DNA of 64,000 nt from Sipunculus nudus (lineage: Eukaryota; Annelida; Sipuncula; Golfingiida; Sipunculidae). Every line of letters starts with the position of its first letter. The first letter of the stretch is position 1. A program made the translations under genes and the position numbers. This document shows, one piece after another, positions 1 through 12,400 of this stretch. The notes below the pieces were generated by a model, which ran no database searches, had not been told where the DNA came from, and saw nothing but the letters and a program-made list of their open reading frames with translations. The stretch lies in NCBI GenBank assembly GCA_026874595.1, contig CM049306.1:21571019-21635018 (forward strand), written 5' to 3'.

Positions 1-2675
1 GTGAGTAAGACTTGTATCCATATTTGTTTGCAGTCATTTTCTTCCTCGATACGACCAATACAGTATGTCAAGCGTGTCGGTTACCGTATCGACATTGCGT
101 GTCTATTTGTATAGGTATATCGGTATATTGAAACAGCCTATAGAAACAAAGTAGAATCCGAAATTTACCCTGACAATAAGAAGACTAACTATTCATGCGT
201 ATGTACCTCAGTGTGAAAAACTCTGTGTGACAGATCTGTTGGTTAATTTCCGCCATTGGTCTTAACTGCATGTGACACAAAATCTACAGGGGGGCAAAAG
301 CCCTCGTAAGATACAATTCCCTGTTTGACAAAATCATTATGCAGTGTTCTCACTTTAAGCATAGAGCTAGAACTGATAGTATATTCACTCAGAGAAAAAT
401 AACAAGTGGCCTGACTTGAAGCCTCAATTGGTAAAATACAAAAAAAGGGAAAAGATAAATTAACAAAGACCCTGAAGGGTAATCAGTCATACTTCTGTGC
501 TCCGTGTCCACCTGATGAAAACGACAGAAAATGGTAAAAGTGATTGATTAGTCGTAGAATCCTTTGCCTTTATAATGAAACATTGCTGGAGCAAAGCCAT
601 GAAAGGAGATAAAGGAAATGACATTTACATTATTTTTGCATGGTTGTAATGGGGATTTTTATAGAGAATCGTTGGCGTCATGTTGAAATTGACAAGAGGG
701 TCTTTACTATTAGTAGGTTTCAAATTATTTATCGGTATTATTTCGGATTTACTATAGACAATAAGGCAAAATGTATATATGAAGGTCAATGACAAAAGCG
801 ACTGAAAATCTGTTTGTGTCGGCTTAAGTCATAAGGTAGGCAGAAAGGAGATATCATTTGTTGTTCGAAACTGTCTGTTGTGTGAACCATTGATCATCTT
901 TTTTTTCGGACTTAGTAATCTGTTAACTAGAATAATATAAGCTTACCGGTAATAATAAAATCTGCCCCGTTCATTGAGTCTCAAATCATTTTCTACCTTA
1001 AGTCTGCATGCGAGAATTATGTACGACGCCTACTAGCACATCCAGCGCACTTGTTTACCTGAGCCATGGACCCTACAGATAATATGTTATTTTGTAACAT
1101 GACCTCAAACAAATTGCAACATAGCTATCCCATTTGTTTTGTATCCCCCGTCCTAAGATATTTTCCTGGGGGAAAGTAGTAAAATTTGGGAATATCCAAA
1201 ATGGCCACCAGAAGGCCTAGGATCCATCAAGTCTAATTAATCAAAAGGGTATTACTATATGTAATACAACATTTTCAGGGTTTTTCGGGTAGCAGAATCC
1301 GATTTTTAGTCTTTTTTGCTAATTTAAGAACTCTCAAGGCCCATATGTTGGGGCTGATGTGGAAACGGTCTGAAGCATGGGGTGCGATGGGGGTGGTGGT
1401 GGTGGTAGGACAACTCAGTAGGCATTTATATTGTGCATGTAACCTTAACTTGGTAATTATATGTGCAACGCTCACCTACCCCGTTGCACTGATATCGTAG
1501 TAATTCGATATCCAACAGACATGCACAGGGATTGACCGATATGCTGGATTAAACTGGATTTTTCTCGCACATGGTAGGTGTTGTTTGAAAGTATATTAAA
1601 CAACCACAATTGGTCTGGTTTATGTCAAGTGATGAGGGGCCTGCTTCTGAAACGCTTCAACATGGATGCAGCTGTCAGACTAACTGTAGCACCTTCAGAT
1701 GCATGTGCAAAAGAATCACATAGCGTACACCCTGGCTTGTTGAAACTGTGGGGCTCTAGTTGCGTACAGGTTAAACCAACTTTCAGGGAAAATCAGGGAA
1801 AATATTGTTTTCAAGGATATGGAAAAGTTAGGGAATTTCATAAAAAGTCACGGAAATTTATGATGATTATGTAAGTCAGGGAAAACTCAGGGAATTTTTA
1901 TTGGCTATGGCCACTGTCGTTCATTATCAGGTAGGAAGGCTATTTTCATCTCATAAGCCAGCATTTAATAATTTCAGACTACATTTTAATTTTCCTTTCA
2001 TGAAAGATGTGTTGTGGCTGTAGGTATAATCTTATTTCCCTCTGATTTATGAAGACACATGTAATGATGATGCATAGCATGGACACGCAAGATGTATACA
2101 AGTAGCACCAACCTTTAATGAAAGGCCACCTTTTTCTGAGCAGTAATACACAACTAATATATTGTTCTAGTAAAACATTTTACACAAGGACATGAATCTG
2201 CACAGGTAACAAAGTACAAAGGCAGAAAAGAGTGCAGTTACTTTGATCCACTGAAGTCATCTGTTGTTATTGTGTGATAAATTTATACACATAATAAATA
2301 CTTGATAACAAAGTGTAAGGTTCTTTGAATATGATATTGTTAATTCCAAATTTCTAATTTCATTTAGCTTTGCTTTTCAATTAAAATTTCAAAATAAAAA
2401 TTTGATTTGCAATAGAATGACGTTTTCCCCCTAGAAAACCAGCTAAAAGTCTGGGGATAGTCCGGAAAAATCAAGGAAAGGGATTGCTAACAAAATCTTT
2501 GCTGATCGGGCATTTTTAGTATGTGTTCCTCTTTGGAATGGACTTCCTAATAAGTTAAATGGACCGAAACTATTGACGATTTCATAAGAACATTAAAAAC
2601 TATTTTTTTCGACTTAGTTTTTATATTAATTTTAACTCTTGTGTCATAATATATTGTAGAACTTTTGTAAAGCGC

Positions 2676-2679
<4 letters not shown>
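1..2679. other. AT-rich intergenic stretch, no gene recognised
   Basis: No reading frame here resembles a known protein. A 98-codon frame near 1578-1874 is built on degenerate direct repeats of a 'cagggaaaatcaggga' type and has no protein-like composition. The first nine bases of the window (gtgagtaag) match a strong splice donor, but there is no preceding sequence to judge it. Confidence 0.6.

Positions 2680-2725
<46 letters not shown>
2680..2725. repeat. (TA)n microsatellite
   Basis: Uninterrupted alternating T and A directly abutting the solo miniature LTR at 2726. A second (TA)n block follows that LTR, so the LTR sits inside one microsatellite. Confidence 0.95.
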
Positions 2726-2731
<6 letters not shown>

Positions 2732-2880
2732 GGGGTGACATAAAAGCGGACCGAACTGTCTCACTAGTGAAGTTTGCTTTGCTGGCGAAGTGGTTGGTAC
2801 GCCGGACTTGTGCGCCACCGTTATCGGTTCGAATCCCGGATCGCCCCTATCTTTACCCCTGATAATTTGTCTTCGTAACA
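2726..2880 (+). mobile_element. Solo LTR of a TRIM-like element with tRNA-type A/B boxes
   Basis: This 155-bp unit is homologous to the four LTRs at 18385-18540, 18660-18820, 61977-62133 and 62250-62405. Its right end reads cttcgtaaca. Its left end (expected tgttac) has decayed into the flanking TA repeat. A tRNA-like A box (tggcgaagtgg, 2783-2793) and a perfect B box (ggttcgaatcc, 2826-2836) are 43 nt apart start to start. No interior sequence or second LTR is present, so it is a solo LTR, or it would be called a SINE if the complete copies were not known. Insertion within (TA)n hides any target duplication. Confidence 0.75.
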
Positions 2881-2904
2881 ATATATATATATATATATAT
2901 ATAT
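2881..2904. repeat. (TA)n microsatellite
   Basis: Alternating A and T directly downstream of the solo LTR, continuing the array that precedes it. Confidence 0.95.
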
Positions 2905-4534
2905 GCATAAAATTAGGCGCTATATTAAATGAATAAAGTTTAAGTTTAAAATATCAGAATTTTTTCTGAATTGACTGCTAGCAACCCTATATGCATAACT
3001 CACAACAGACACTTTATGATAAGGATGGACAAGATGACGTCTAATTTAATATGTGATCATTACATATCTACATGATTTTTTTAATATGGTGATTGAATTG
3101 ATTAATCTAAATTAAAAACTAATAAAGAGAAAGTCTGATAGGAAAAGGTAGTACAGGCTAGATATTGGTTGATATGATAGACTTGATCTGATAACTAAGA
3201 AAATAGCTGCAAATAATACTTTGTGGTCAGACCATGTATTTTCTAATGATGAAACTGAAGCATGTGAGCAATTTGTAAACATGAGATCTATATTATTATC
3301 ATGATCAGTGGCTGACTCCTTGATAAGTTGTTGACAGCTCAGCAGTTGACACCGTTGTTCAATTAAATCCTAACTTTTTTATCACACCATTTTTGTTTTA
3401 AATTCTATAAATTTGCCATTTAACTAACGCCCCCAGTCACACGTGCAAGGTTTGGGGAAGGGTTTGGAGGCGCTGAATGCACACTGATGGGTTTAATATT
3501 ATTTTGAATCAGCGATAACTTGATTAAATTATTCAAAAGGAAATTCGTATCTTTAAAAGTGCCACAATAACACAACATCTTATAGATTACACTGGAGATA
3601 GAACAGCTTTTCAGTTTTAAAAATACAGTTCAAACAATAAAGATTATTCCATAAGACTTGATGTATATTGATGTGGGGGTGGGATGGGGAGTGATTTAAG
3701 AATAACTGTGCAATTTAAGGTGCTGATTTTACACTTATGCTGATCATTTTAAGAATTTACAAAATTTTGATATAATTTCTTCATACAATTACATCTTGAT
3801 TAAGGTCTAATGGTTTTAAAACGTGCCAGTCTAACGGACAGACAGACGGACGGACGGATGATAGACGAAGGATCATAACTATAGCTCAAATGACTTATAG
3901 TCAGCTGAACTAAATATTGTAATGTATGCCAACAGTTTGGAGAGTGTTCAGGTTTTCTGGAGATCTTTGGTCATTGTTGCCATTTTCAGATAGTGTTGCT
4001 CATGATGTCCCTTTAATTCATAGATTATTGATACCAAGAGATCATTCATACAACACCGTCTGAACGCTGATGTTTGTTAATAAAAAGGTATTTTCTGCCT
4101 TGTCAAATTTGATGATTTTCAAACTTCCCCCCACACAATTGCTAAGGACTTTCTTTCTGACATTAGGGCCATATAAACGAATCAAACTTAGGTGATTTTG
4201 AATTGGTTGGAATTATTGTGAGGCTGACCACTTATTTCGGATAAAATGCCTGTATAAAGACCCCTCAAAAATGGACCTTGTTGGTCTATTAATTACAATT
4301 TGTACCCAATCATTTCAAATGCTTGTGTAAGGCTGATTGAAGGTGTTTTTTTCCCTGTACGGAGGAGTACGACCACGGAGGAAATCTGTGACAAAGTAAA
4401 TGAATGATGATGTGATTTACCCATATCCACCGTAAATGGAACAATTCCATTAAAAGAAAAAAAATGAATAATTCATGCAGGGTTTACAGGTTTAAATCAT
4501 AACTTGAGTTTTATTACGAAATAACTAAATCTCG
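2905..4534. other. Intergenic stretch, no gene recognised
   Basis: AT-rich sequence without coding signal. A short gacggacggacgg run near 3840-3857 is the only simple repeat seen. Confidence 0.5.
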
Positions 4535-5690
4535 GCAGGGCTTGGATAATTTATATCCAAATGTAATTAATTACAGTTACTTTCAAAATGTCAGATTATA
4601 ATAATAACTAAAATTACACATATTTGCAAATGTTATTAATTACAATTACAGTTACAATGAAAAGTATATGAATTACAATTCAATGACTATCAATGACTTT
4701 GTCGTCAAATACTTTGAAAAATACAAAAGTACACGGCTGTACATACACTTCTTGTTATCATTAAATGCATGTCTATATTTGGTGCATATTTATGCATGTC
4801 TATGATATGTCATTATAACTGTTAGTTGCTGTATATCATCAACAGACTCTGAAAATTAGTGTCATCACGGAACATCTGTCCGGCCTGAACAAATTGCCTG
4901 CGATACTGTAAAATCAGTCCATTTGGTTGGAAGTGGCACTTATCCACGGGCCATCCAAGATTGGGGTAGTTTTATTTCCATACATGAGTGAAACACAGTC
5001 CTTTTGGATACAAGATAATCCTTTACTTCTGCGTCTACTGTGCTCAGTTTGTTGGATCAACACATAATGTAACCAGCTCCTTTTTATGTTCTTGATAAAA
5101 AACAGATAACTTTGACATTTTGCAGTCAGGCAGAACACAAGAGGGTCGTTCATTGTTGGAGGTGTGTGGGGGGGGGGGGGGGGGGGGGGGAGCGGGAGCT
5201 GGAAAACCTGTTAAGGAGAATCTGCAATCAAACATGGGTCCTTGCAAGCAAAACATTATGCACCCAGCCCCTTATGACGTCTCCTTATGAACAGCAAATA
5301 GCCTGGATTAATGAATTCATTCAGTACACAAGCAGAGGGTTACTTCAAATTAACTCAGAGGGGAGTCAACCATAAACCCTCAATAGAAACCTGGTTAGGG
5401 ATAAACTGGAAACACACAGCACAGGTGAGGCACAGAGACTACAGCATTGACGACCAATTTGTAGCAATATTTAAGTTTATCTGACTTCAGGCAAAATTTT
5501 TTATTAAAGTTTGATTGTAAAGTAATTGATAAATTATCCAGTGTATCTTTGAAAGTAATTAATTACAATAACAATTACTTTTAATTTAAAATATGTTTAA
5601 TTACAAATTACCTTTAATTACATAAAATCATGTAATTAATAACATTCAATTACAATTACATTTTCAATTACCCGAGTCCGGTTTGGCCAC
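4535..5690. mobile_element. Candidate non-autonomous DNA element with TAATTAC-rich ends
   Basis: The left part (about 4535-4700) and right part (about 5520-5690) are both built from repeated taattac/attacaatt words. Their outer edges are roughly inverted: ggcttggataatt on the left against aattacccgagtcc on the right. TAATTAC-rich subterminal repeats in inverted arrangement resemble non-autonomous hAT-like elements. There is no transposase frame between them. The exact termini and target duplication could not be fixed. Confidence 0.4.
5168..5190 (+). repeat. G homopolymer (23 nt)
   Basis: Unbroken run of 23 G. Reading frames here show artefactual poly-Gly or poly-Pro. It is one of nine long G/C runs in the window. 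Confidence 0.95.
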
Positions 5691-5942
5691 TCCTTGCCCC
5701 TTAGGCGTAGGTTTTATCTTAGTGATGTTTGTTTGTTTTCAATAGAATCCCATTGTTGCAAGTTTGTGTTTTGGAAAGTCATTTCTGTCTAGAGACATTG
5801 GCTTTCAAATGGTTTCATTTCCACAAATGCCAAGGGCAGAATCAGAGGGAGGGACACAGGGACGGAGCGCCCTCCGTTAGCAAGCTAACGGAATGGGAAT
5901 ACAAACCTTTCTCAACCCTGAAGGGGATACCCTCTCCCATAA

Positions 5943-5959
5943 CCCCCCCCCCCCCCCCC
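5943..5959 (+). repeat. C homopolymer (17 nt)
   Basis: Unbroken C run, i.e. a G run on the minus strand. Confidence 0.9.
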
Positions 5960-6254
5960 TTTCGGCACTTAGCTATATGACCCTCCCCTCTTTTGGAATC
6001 CTATATTCGCCCCTGAAAGGCCTCTTTTTTCATATATAAGCTGAATCTTCTGTCTGGCAAGAGATTTATAGCCCACCAGGGACAGTACCATTGGCGTAAA
6101 GACACTACATCTTATAAGCCCAAGATCGATGTACATTTTGTATATGTCTGTGTTAGATTATTATATAACTTTGTTCCATAACCCTTTTCTTTCTTTCCCA
6201 TTGATGTTTACATAACCCACCACTTTATGGATTATGTGACAGGAAGTAGGCGTC

Positions 6255-6402
6255 ATCTACTTGACAGTCGAGTGGTAGCAAGCTCGGTTCTCTCCTCTGT
6301 CGACCTGGGGGCGATTCGCCGGCGTTCCAAAGAGAGTGGGTTGTAGTGGTCCGTCCTAGATCGGTGTTTTTTTTCCTGATCCTGCGGTTTCGTCCACCTT
6401 CT
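6255..6402 (+). mobile_element. tRNA-derived SINE-like sequence (possible Deu-type core)
   Basis: A tRNA-like head (tcgagtggtagcaagctcgg, then a degenerate B box gggcgattcgcc) is followed by a segment (about 6350-6400) with the cadence tcggtgtttt..cctgat..tgcggtttcgtccacctt. That cadence resembles the conserved core of Deu-type SINEs ending in ..cggtttcctcccacctt. Both promoter boxes have diverged. It runs directly into the inverted-repeat complex at 6403. The assignment rests on pattern recall and is tentative. Confidence 0.4.
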
Positions 6403-6526
6403 GAGATTACCGTTCACCAACAACTTAGGCCATTAGACAGAAAAGTTATGAAAATTAAACCCTCCATGACTAAGTTGTTGGTGAACGGTAATCTCTTAAT
6501 TTTCATAACTTTTCTGTCTAATGGCC
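6403..6526. repeat. Interleaved perfect inverted repeats (A-B-A'-B')
   Basis: Segment A (6403-6427, 25 nt) is the exact reverse complement of A' (6471-6495). Segment B (6428-6458, 31 nt) is the exact reverse complement of B' (6496-6526). A touches B, A' touches B', and only 12 nt (accctccatgac) separate the halves. The order A-B-A'-B' cannot form one hairpin. It could form either of two hairpins or an H-type pseudoknot. A'B' is a circular permutation of the reverse complement of AB. Confidence 0.95.
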
Positions 6527-8331
6527 ATATATCCTGACAGGTTATGAAGACTGGATGAATGGAGATGATCATTTTTAACAGCGGCAGGTTTTAACAGAGG
6601 TTTCCCGAATGATAAAATGTCTCTTTTATCCCTGCGCTGGCGTGACCTAAACTATACTAGTAATTAAGCTAGTTTATATCTTTAAGATTTGCCGGGTAGC
6701 ATGTAGCTAATCGCAATGGACCGTAATTATATATGTGAATCCGGCCTTTGTAAATTACCTTATATGCGTGGCTTGTTTAGACCTTTTCAACATTCTTTCA
6801 GTAAATCCCCCTCGTCTCAAAACTCTCAGCTGCAACTGCCATAACACTTCCTCATTACCGATCACGCCATGCTTCAAGTGGCCTTGACACTAGGGCCGCT
6901 TACGTGTGTGATTATGAAAAAATGAGGCATCACTTGTTGGTTGAGGAGAGACACCTCGTGTAAATGACAAGGCATGCGCATTCAGGCTCGGTTCATGTAC
7001 CTACAATCTGCCAGTTGTCACAAAAAGGTAAAGGTAAACCATTCGTATGTGAAATAGAGTAATGTTGAGGAAAATGATGGAAACAATCAACATTAAATTG
7101 TTGTCTTTATGGGTTGGTTTAAACTGAACTTTCAAAGTAGGAAGAAGACACCGTTTGCAATAAGGAAATTTTACTATACAATGGATGTATTTATTTAGTT
7201 TTAACCCATGGTGAGCCCTTCCTTGAAACCTGTTTTGCCTTTGAATTATTACAATAACAATATATTTAATCATATATGTGTCATTATATTTAATATATTG
7301 GCTGCACACAATACACAGTTAATCATGTATTCCTGACAACTCTGTTAAATAAGATCATTACTGACATCTGTCTGTTTATTTCAGAACTAGATGTTCACCT
7401 TGTAGACACATTGACGCAGTTGTGACTCGAAGGAGGATAAATTCTCTTCGTACTTGTAGTTTAAATTGGTTGTATATAAACTCTTATAACACTGATAAAT
7501 AAAAATGAATCAAATATAAAATTTAATATAAAATACATACTCTAACAGGAGTTTAGTCATCAAAGCAATCTGTTTTTCATATCATGTTGCAATGACTCCA
7601 GCTTTGAAGACTAGCTTCATTGAGAGGGTTCATCAATATTTGTAAAGCGACAAGATACACTCTGCTTGGCTGGGATGGCGACGTATAGTTTTCTTTAAAG
7701 ATGGCGGACACGGAGAACGCTACAAACCTGGGAGGGACCAGAACAACCAGCTCTCATAGCCACGCCGGGGATCTAACGAATTAAAGAGCAATGAGACATA
7801 CATTGTATATCGTTAAGTCCTGGTCAACATTGATATATCCAATCTGGACTTTATATACAGTTTATATACCAGGACACATGATACTTTACAGGCCTCGAAA
7901 TTGCGGAAATCTCTACAATACAGTAGGATCCAGCAAGGCAAATTACTATGTAGGCCGCAAAGGGTTTTTCGGTTAACCCTGTTTTTGTAAAATATTTGAG
8001 TAAAGTAATATATTACACCTCTTTCAATACATTTTACTATATTGTAATGTCTTAATTCACGAAGGGAAAATAAACAAGAGTTAGGTGGTAATATATATAT
8101 ATATAAAGCCTATATACCTATTTAAAATATAACCTTTGATAATATTTAATCGTTTTATTTAAAGCTCATTTACTGGATAAATCGATCGATGTAGCAGAGG
8201 ACCAATTAAATTATCAATTATAAGTACAAACATCATAGATAAACGATTTTCGATCTGTGTCATCCCGAACATTTGCAGTAAGAATAATGTATAAGATTAT
8301 TCATGTCGAGAGACAGATATCGAACCTTGTT
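6527..8331. other. Intergenic stretch, no gene recognised
   Basis: AT-rich sequence. A small GC-richer patch at about 7660-7770 contains aagatggcggac around an ATG at 7701 followed by a 27-codon frame. A short (TA)n lies at 8091-8104. No protein family is recognisable on either strand. Confidence 0.5.
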
Positions 8332-9469
8332 GCTTGCCGGAAATCTTCGATTTCGGCAAGTTTGTTGGTCAGATGCGTATGTTTGTTTGTGTGCGGTTGA
8401 TTGTTAGTACTCTCCTGGCCACAATTTTGTGGCAATCGATCTTAAACTCACAGGGTGATTAAAAGTCAAAAGTCCTGAGAGCCTATTGTTTTTTCGTCAA
8501 CATAGGCCAAAGGTCAAGGTCAAGGTAAAAAAGTCGAAATTTATTTTCATCATAACTTTGTCAATATTGGTCCTATCTTCACAAACTTAGGCTAATTTTC
8601 TTCCTCTGCGTCTTCTCGATAAGATGTCCTAGTCATCTTGTCTCAACTTTGCTTCGCTTTGTAAGTATCTCTGTCTGTCAGTTGTCCACATTTTCGCCGT
8701 CTTGCTGGTTCTTGTGTCTAATATTTAAAATTCTCCAGGACACAGTTTTGCGGGAAAATCTTTGAAACTGATACATCTTATGTCACACAATAATATCTTT
8801 CAGGTGATTTTTCATTTTCGGGATATGGTTGGTAGGGGCCCTGCACTCGAAACACTACAACATATCATGTTTTTGCCATATCTCAGAAGCTATAAACCTC
8901 AATTCCATAAATTATAGCTTCGTTTCTTCCTCTATGTCTTCTTCATAACTGAGTCGAATTATCTTGTCTCAATTCTGTGTCATTTGTATGTATGTCACTT
9001 CCAAACACTTTTATATGTTTTATTTTCCTAATAACTTTGTCAATTCTTGTCCTATATTCTCAAACTTCAGATCATATTTTCACCTTTGTCTTCTGCATAA
9101 ATTTGTCTAGTCAACTGTTCTCAGTTTTTTGTCACTTTGTCTATATGCCCGTCTGTTTGTCAGTTATCTTCAATTTTGCCTTCTTGCTGGATTTGCCTCC
9201 GTTAATTAGCATTCTACAGGCTACAGTTTACTAGAAACCACTTTGTTACTTTCACCTATCGAACATTGTAACGATTTTTGAAGATGTATCTGTATTTTTA
9301 AATATGTCAAAGTTCAAGGTCAAGTTCATGAAAACACGTCTAATTGTTATTATCATTCTAACTTTGTCAACATTGGTCCAATTAACAAACTATGGCTCAT
9401 TTTCTTCCTCGTTGTCTTTTTTATGACATGTTTTAGTTATCTGTCTTCCAATCTGGGTTTCCGGCAAGC
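8332..9469. mobile_element. Element with 12-bp terminal inverted repeats and internal tandem units
   Basis: The left end gcttgccggaaa (8332-8343) is the exact reverse complement of the right end tttccggcaagc (9458-9469). The interior holds about 2.3 diverged copies of a unit of about 480 bp. Each copy begins aactttgtcaa (near 8549, 9031 and 9355) and shares words such as ttcttcctc..gtcttc and cttgctgg. There is no transposase frame. No clear target duplication was seen, so the boundaries may not be the true element ends. Confidence 0.45.
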
Positions 9470-12400
9470 GCGTGACCTCTGGTCGTCTTGTTTGATTTAT
9501 TGATTGGTTAGATATTTTTTTTTTTTTTTTAAATAAAGATATTACATAAATATTTTTTATAACATTAAATTGGTAATCGAAATCTTAACGATGGCTTTAT
9601 TTGATACTATAATGTCTGACTTATTTTATTGAGTCTGCCATAAATTATTTATAATTAATTTACGAAACATGGCCGATATATTCAATATTTATCGATTTTG
9701 GTATATCTTAAAATTGCATGCTGCGTTTGTCGCATTATCTGCGAGACACTGTTCATACCATTTTAGCCGAAGTCTCACTTATCCATGTTAACTCATCTTG
9801 TTCTTCTAGTCCGTTGGGGGACTTGTTAGGACGTGCCCTTTGCCGTAGGATACTGCGGGAGAACGGGAATGAACGAGGATGGACGTCGGGATCCCAGTCT
9901 ATCTTTGTAATGAAAGACACTGGTTAAACATTGGCCCGAGATGGGCAGTTTTTTTTGCACTCTCGATGGGTCTGATTTGGGGTTTCATACCCGGAAAACG
10001 TTTTTTAGCTCGGCCCCGCAAATCCTCGTTAGAAGAATCCAAACCAGAACACCGCAGTGACACTTCAGGAAGCATTGACGACCGCAGTAATACCGAGATG
10101 AAAACGTGATGAAAACCAGAACATTTAAATATGGGTTTTATCGACGAACTACAGGCAACGGAGAGAGGTGTTACAGCCGTGTTGATACCCTAGCAATTCC
10201 GTTGAACGTGAAATGTGTGGGGAGAACGTGCCACTTACGTCAAGTGTACGTCTTCATTGGCACCACGTTCATATAAGACAATACACAATCCGATTTGACG
10301 TCCGTATAATGTGAGACATGTGGAAGGACTTGTCAAAGAGACCTAAACATTGCACATTTCATTAAACAAAGATCGGGCATACACTTAATTTAGAATCTGG
10401 GTACAATAGAAGTGACGTCAGACACAAGAAACTATGCTCATCTTCCCAGCTCCAGGTTATTTTTGTTGTCAGTACAAGAGGCAGGTAAAATGGTAAACAG
10501 AGTTCATGGTTTTCTGCCTGAAGGCAAATCAATAAACACCAAAAGTTTGAAGTTGATCAATATTCCTGATAGCTGTTTATAAGGCCTTACCTTCATCTTA
10601 CTCCGTTTTCTCTCACAGAGAATGGAAATGAAGCATCATGAGAGAGCACGGAAGCTAAGGCTAAGTTGCTGCAACCACTGAGTTATATTTTTTATTTATA
10701 AATGTGTTCATATTCACGCAAAGACAAATACTTCAGCTATGGAAATTTTATTAGCTTGTATATCCGCCGGCTGGTATCGACTGCTGTCACTCATTTCAGA
10801 CGCAAAAGCACTTTCTTAGAATTACTTTACAGACGGTCCTTTTAACAGCGCTGCCATTTCCTTTTTTAAATAGCCTGGGGGATTTAAGAGGACCGGCCGA
10901 CATTTGTGACGCATTTCTGTTGTAAGGCAAACTCTATCCCTAATTCGGAGTATTTATACCTTTCTAGAATATCAAATAAAAAGTTCTATTTAGATTCGGT
11001 CTAGGTTTTAAAACCCATTACAAGAGAGACAAACTCTTTACATTAACAATATTGAGAAACACTATTTCTTAAATCGAACATGCATCTAAATTCTTCTTCG
11101 CAAACTTTCTTTGTCTATATCGAATCCCTGATTTTTGTAATTTTAGTACAGTTCAGTCCAGTTGTAAAAACAACGTTGGTTAACGCTAATAAATATGCAA
11201 ATCTAGAAGGCAAACTAATTCCTTTTGTATTTCTCCTGTGTTTTCTTGAAATCATATGGGCTCAAGCCTTGCGCAGTCTGGCCTGTTTAATCCTCGATGT
11301 AAATAGTATCTTTTGATGTCTTATTCACGTTGAATAATAAACCTTAGAAATATAAAACACAGTTGTAGGCTGAGTGAAAACTAACGGAAATTTGATTTCT
11401 TTATTCAGGTTTTAAGAAGAAGACACTGGTAAAAAAAGTGCCCATTGATAAAGGCTGTTGTTAGCCGTGCTATGTCACAACATGTTGGGTACTAGAAGGG
11501 TTGATTAAGGAACATAAAGCTGCATTTATACATGAAATTAGAGCTCATTATTTGCATTTGCATGAATTCCTCTGTCTCCGTCTGCCCTATTTCTTCCCCA
11601 CTGTGCCAGCAAACTTAAAAAGAGCATCATTTAACAAAAGGGGACGGTTCGACGGGATTGACTTACTGTGTTCGAAAGATAACAGATAAAACACATAGGA
11701 ATGACATTACAAAATAATAGATTTAGAGGTAAATTAAGGGTTAATTACCGTTTCTTTTGGTTGAATTATTGAAAAATTTGTATTGTTTGACTTTTGGCAG
11801 ACGTTTTAGTATATGCGTTGTATGTTTATGTTCTAATCTGTCCTAGTTTCATTTTATACATCCAGGCTATATCTATCCATCTAAACTCCTTTGATAAATT
11901 TTAATAGATGCCTGAACTAATAATCTTCTAAATCATTATACCACACCAATGAACAGGATATGAAACTGATGACATTAGACCGGGATAATATAAAAGAAAG
12001 ACAAGGATTAACGATTATCTTTACACAAATGGTTGGTTATAATTATCCTGTAATGTTTGTACATAACACAAACGTCTGGTTTTGCGTGACGTCATAACAA
12101 TAAGTATTAGTATTAAACTTCATGAGCGCATTTTGGTGTGAGACCGAGACCCTTCCCTTTTATTCAACCAGGGACATGCAGTTTTATATATCTTCCCACA
12201 TTTTGCCAATAAAATGTGAATCTTTTGTTATAAATATTAAATTCCTTATGATTTGAATCCATAAAATATGATTAACCACCAAAAAGGTGCAGAGTTCCTA
12301 AAATATGAGCGTATAACAGTCTTTCAGGAAAGATCAAAACTTTAAAATCTTTAGAGTTTTCAGCTACCTCCTTAAGTCGTGTCGATGGAATATGACATAA

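Noticed and set aside
2678-2908. 76-codon minus-strand frame rich in Ile-Tyr
   Set aside because: It is the translation of (TA)n flanking a non-coding LTR. Similar peptides arise at 18418 and 62160 because the same LTR recurs.
5044-5256. Frame encoding a polyproline stretch
   Set aside because: Produced by the 23-nt G run at 5168-5190.
9879-10109. 76-codon frame with one hydrophobic segment and a charged tail
   Set aside because: No homology recognised, no splice or promoter context, and its length is within chance expectation.
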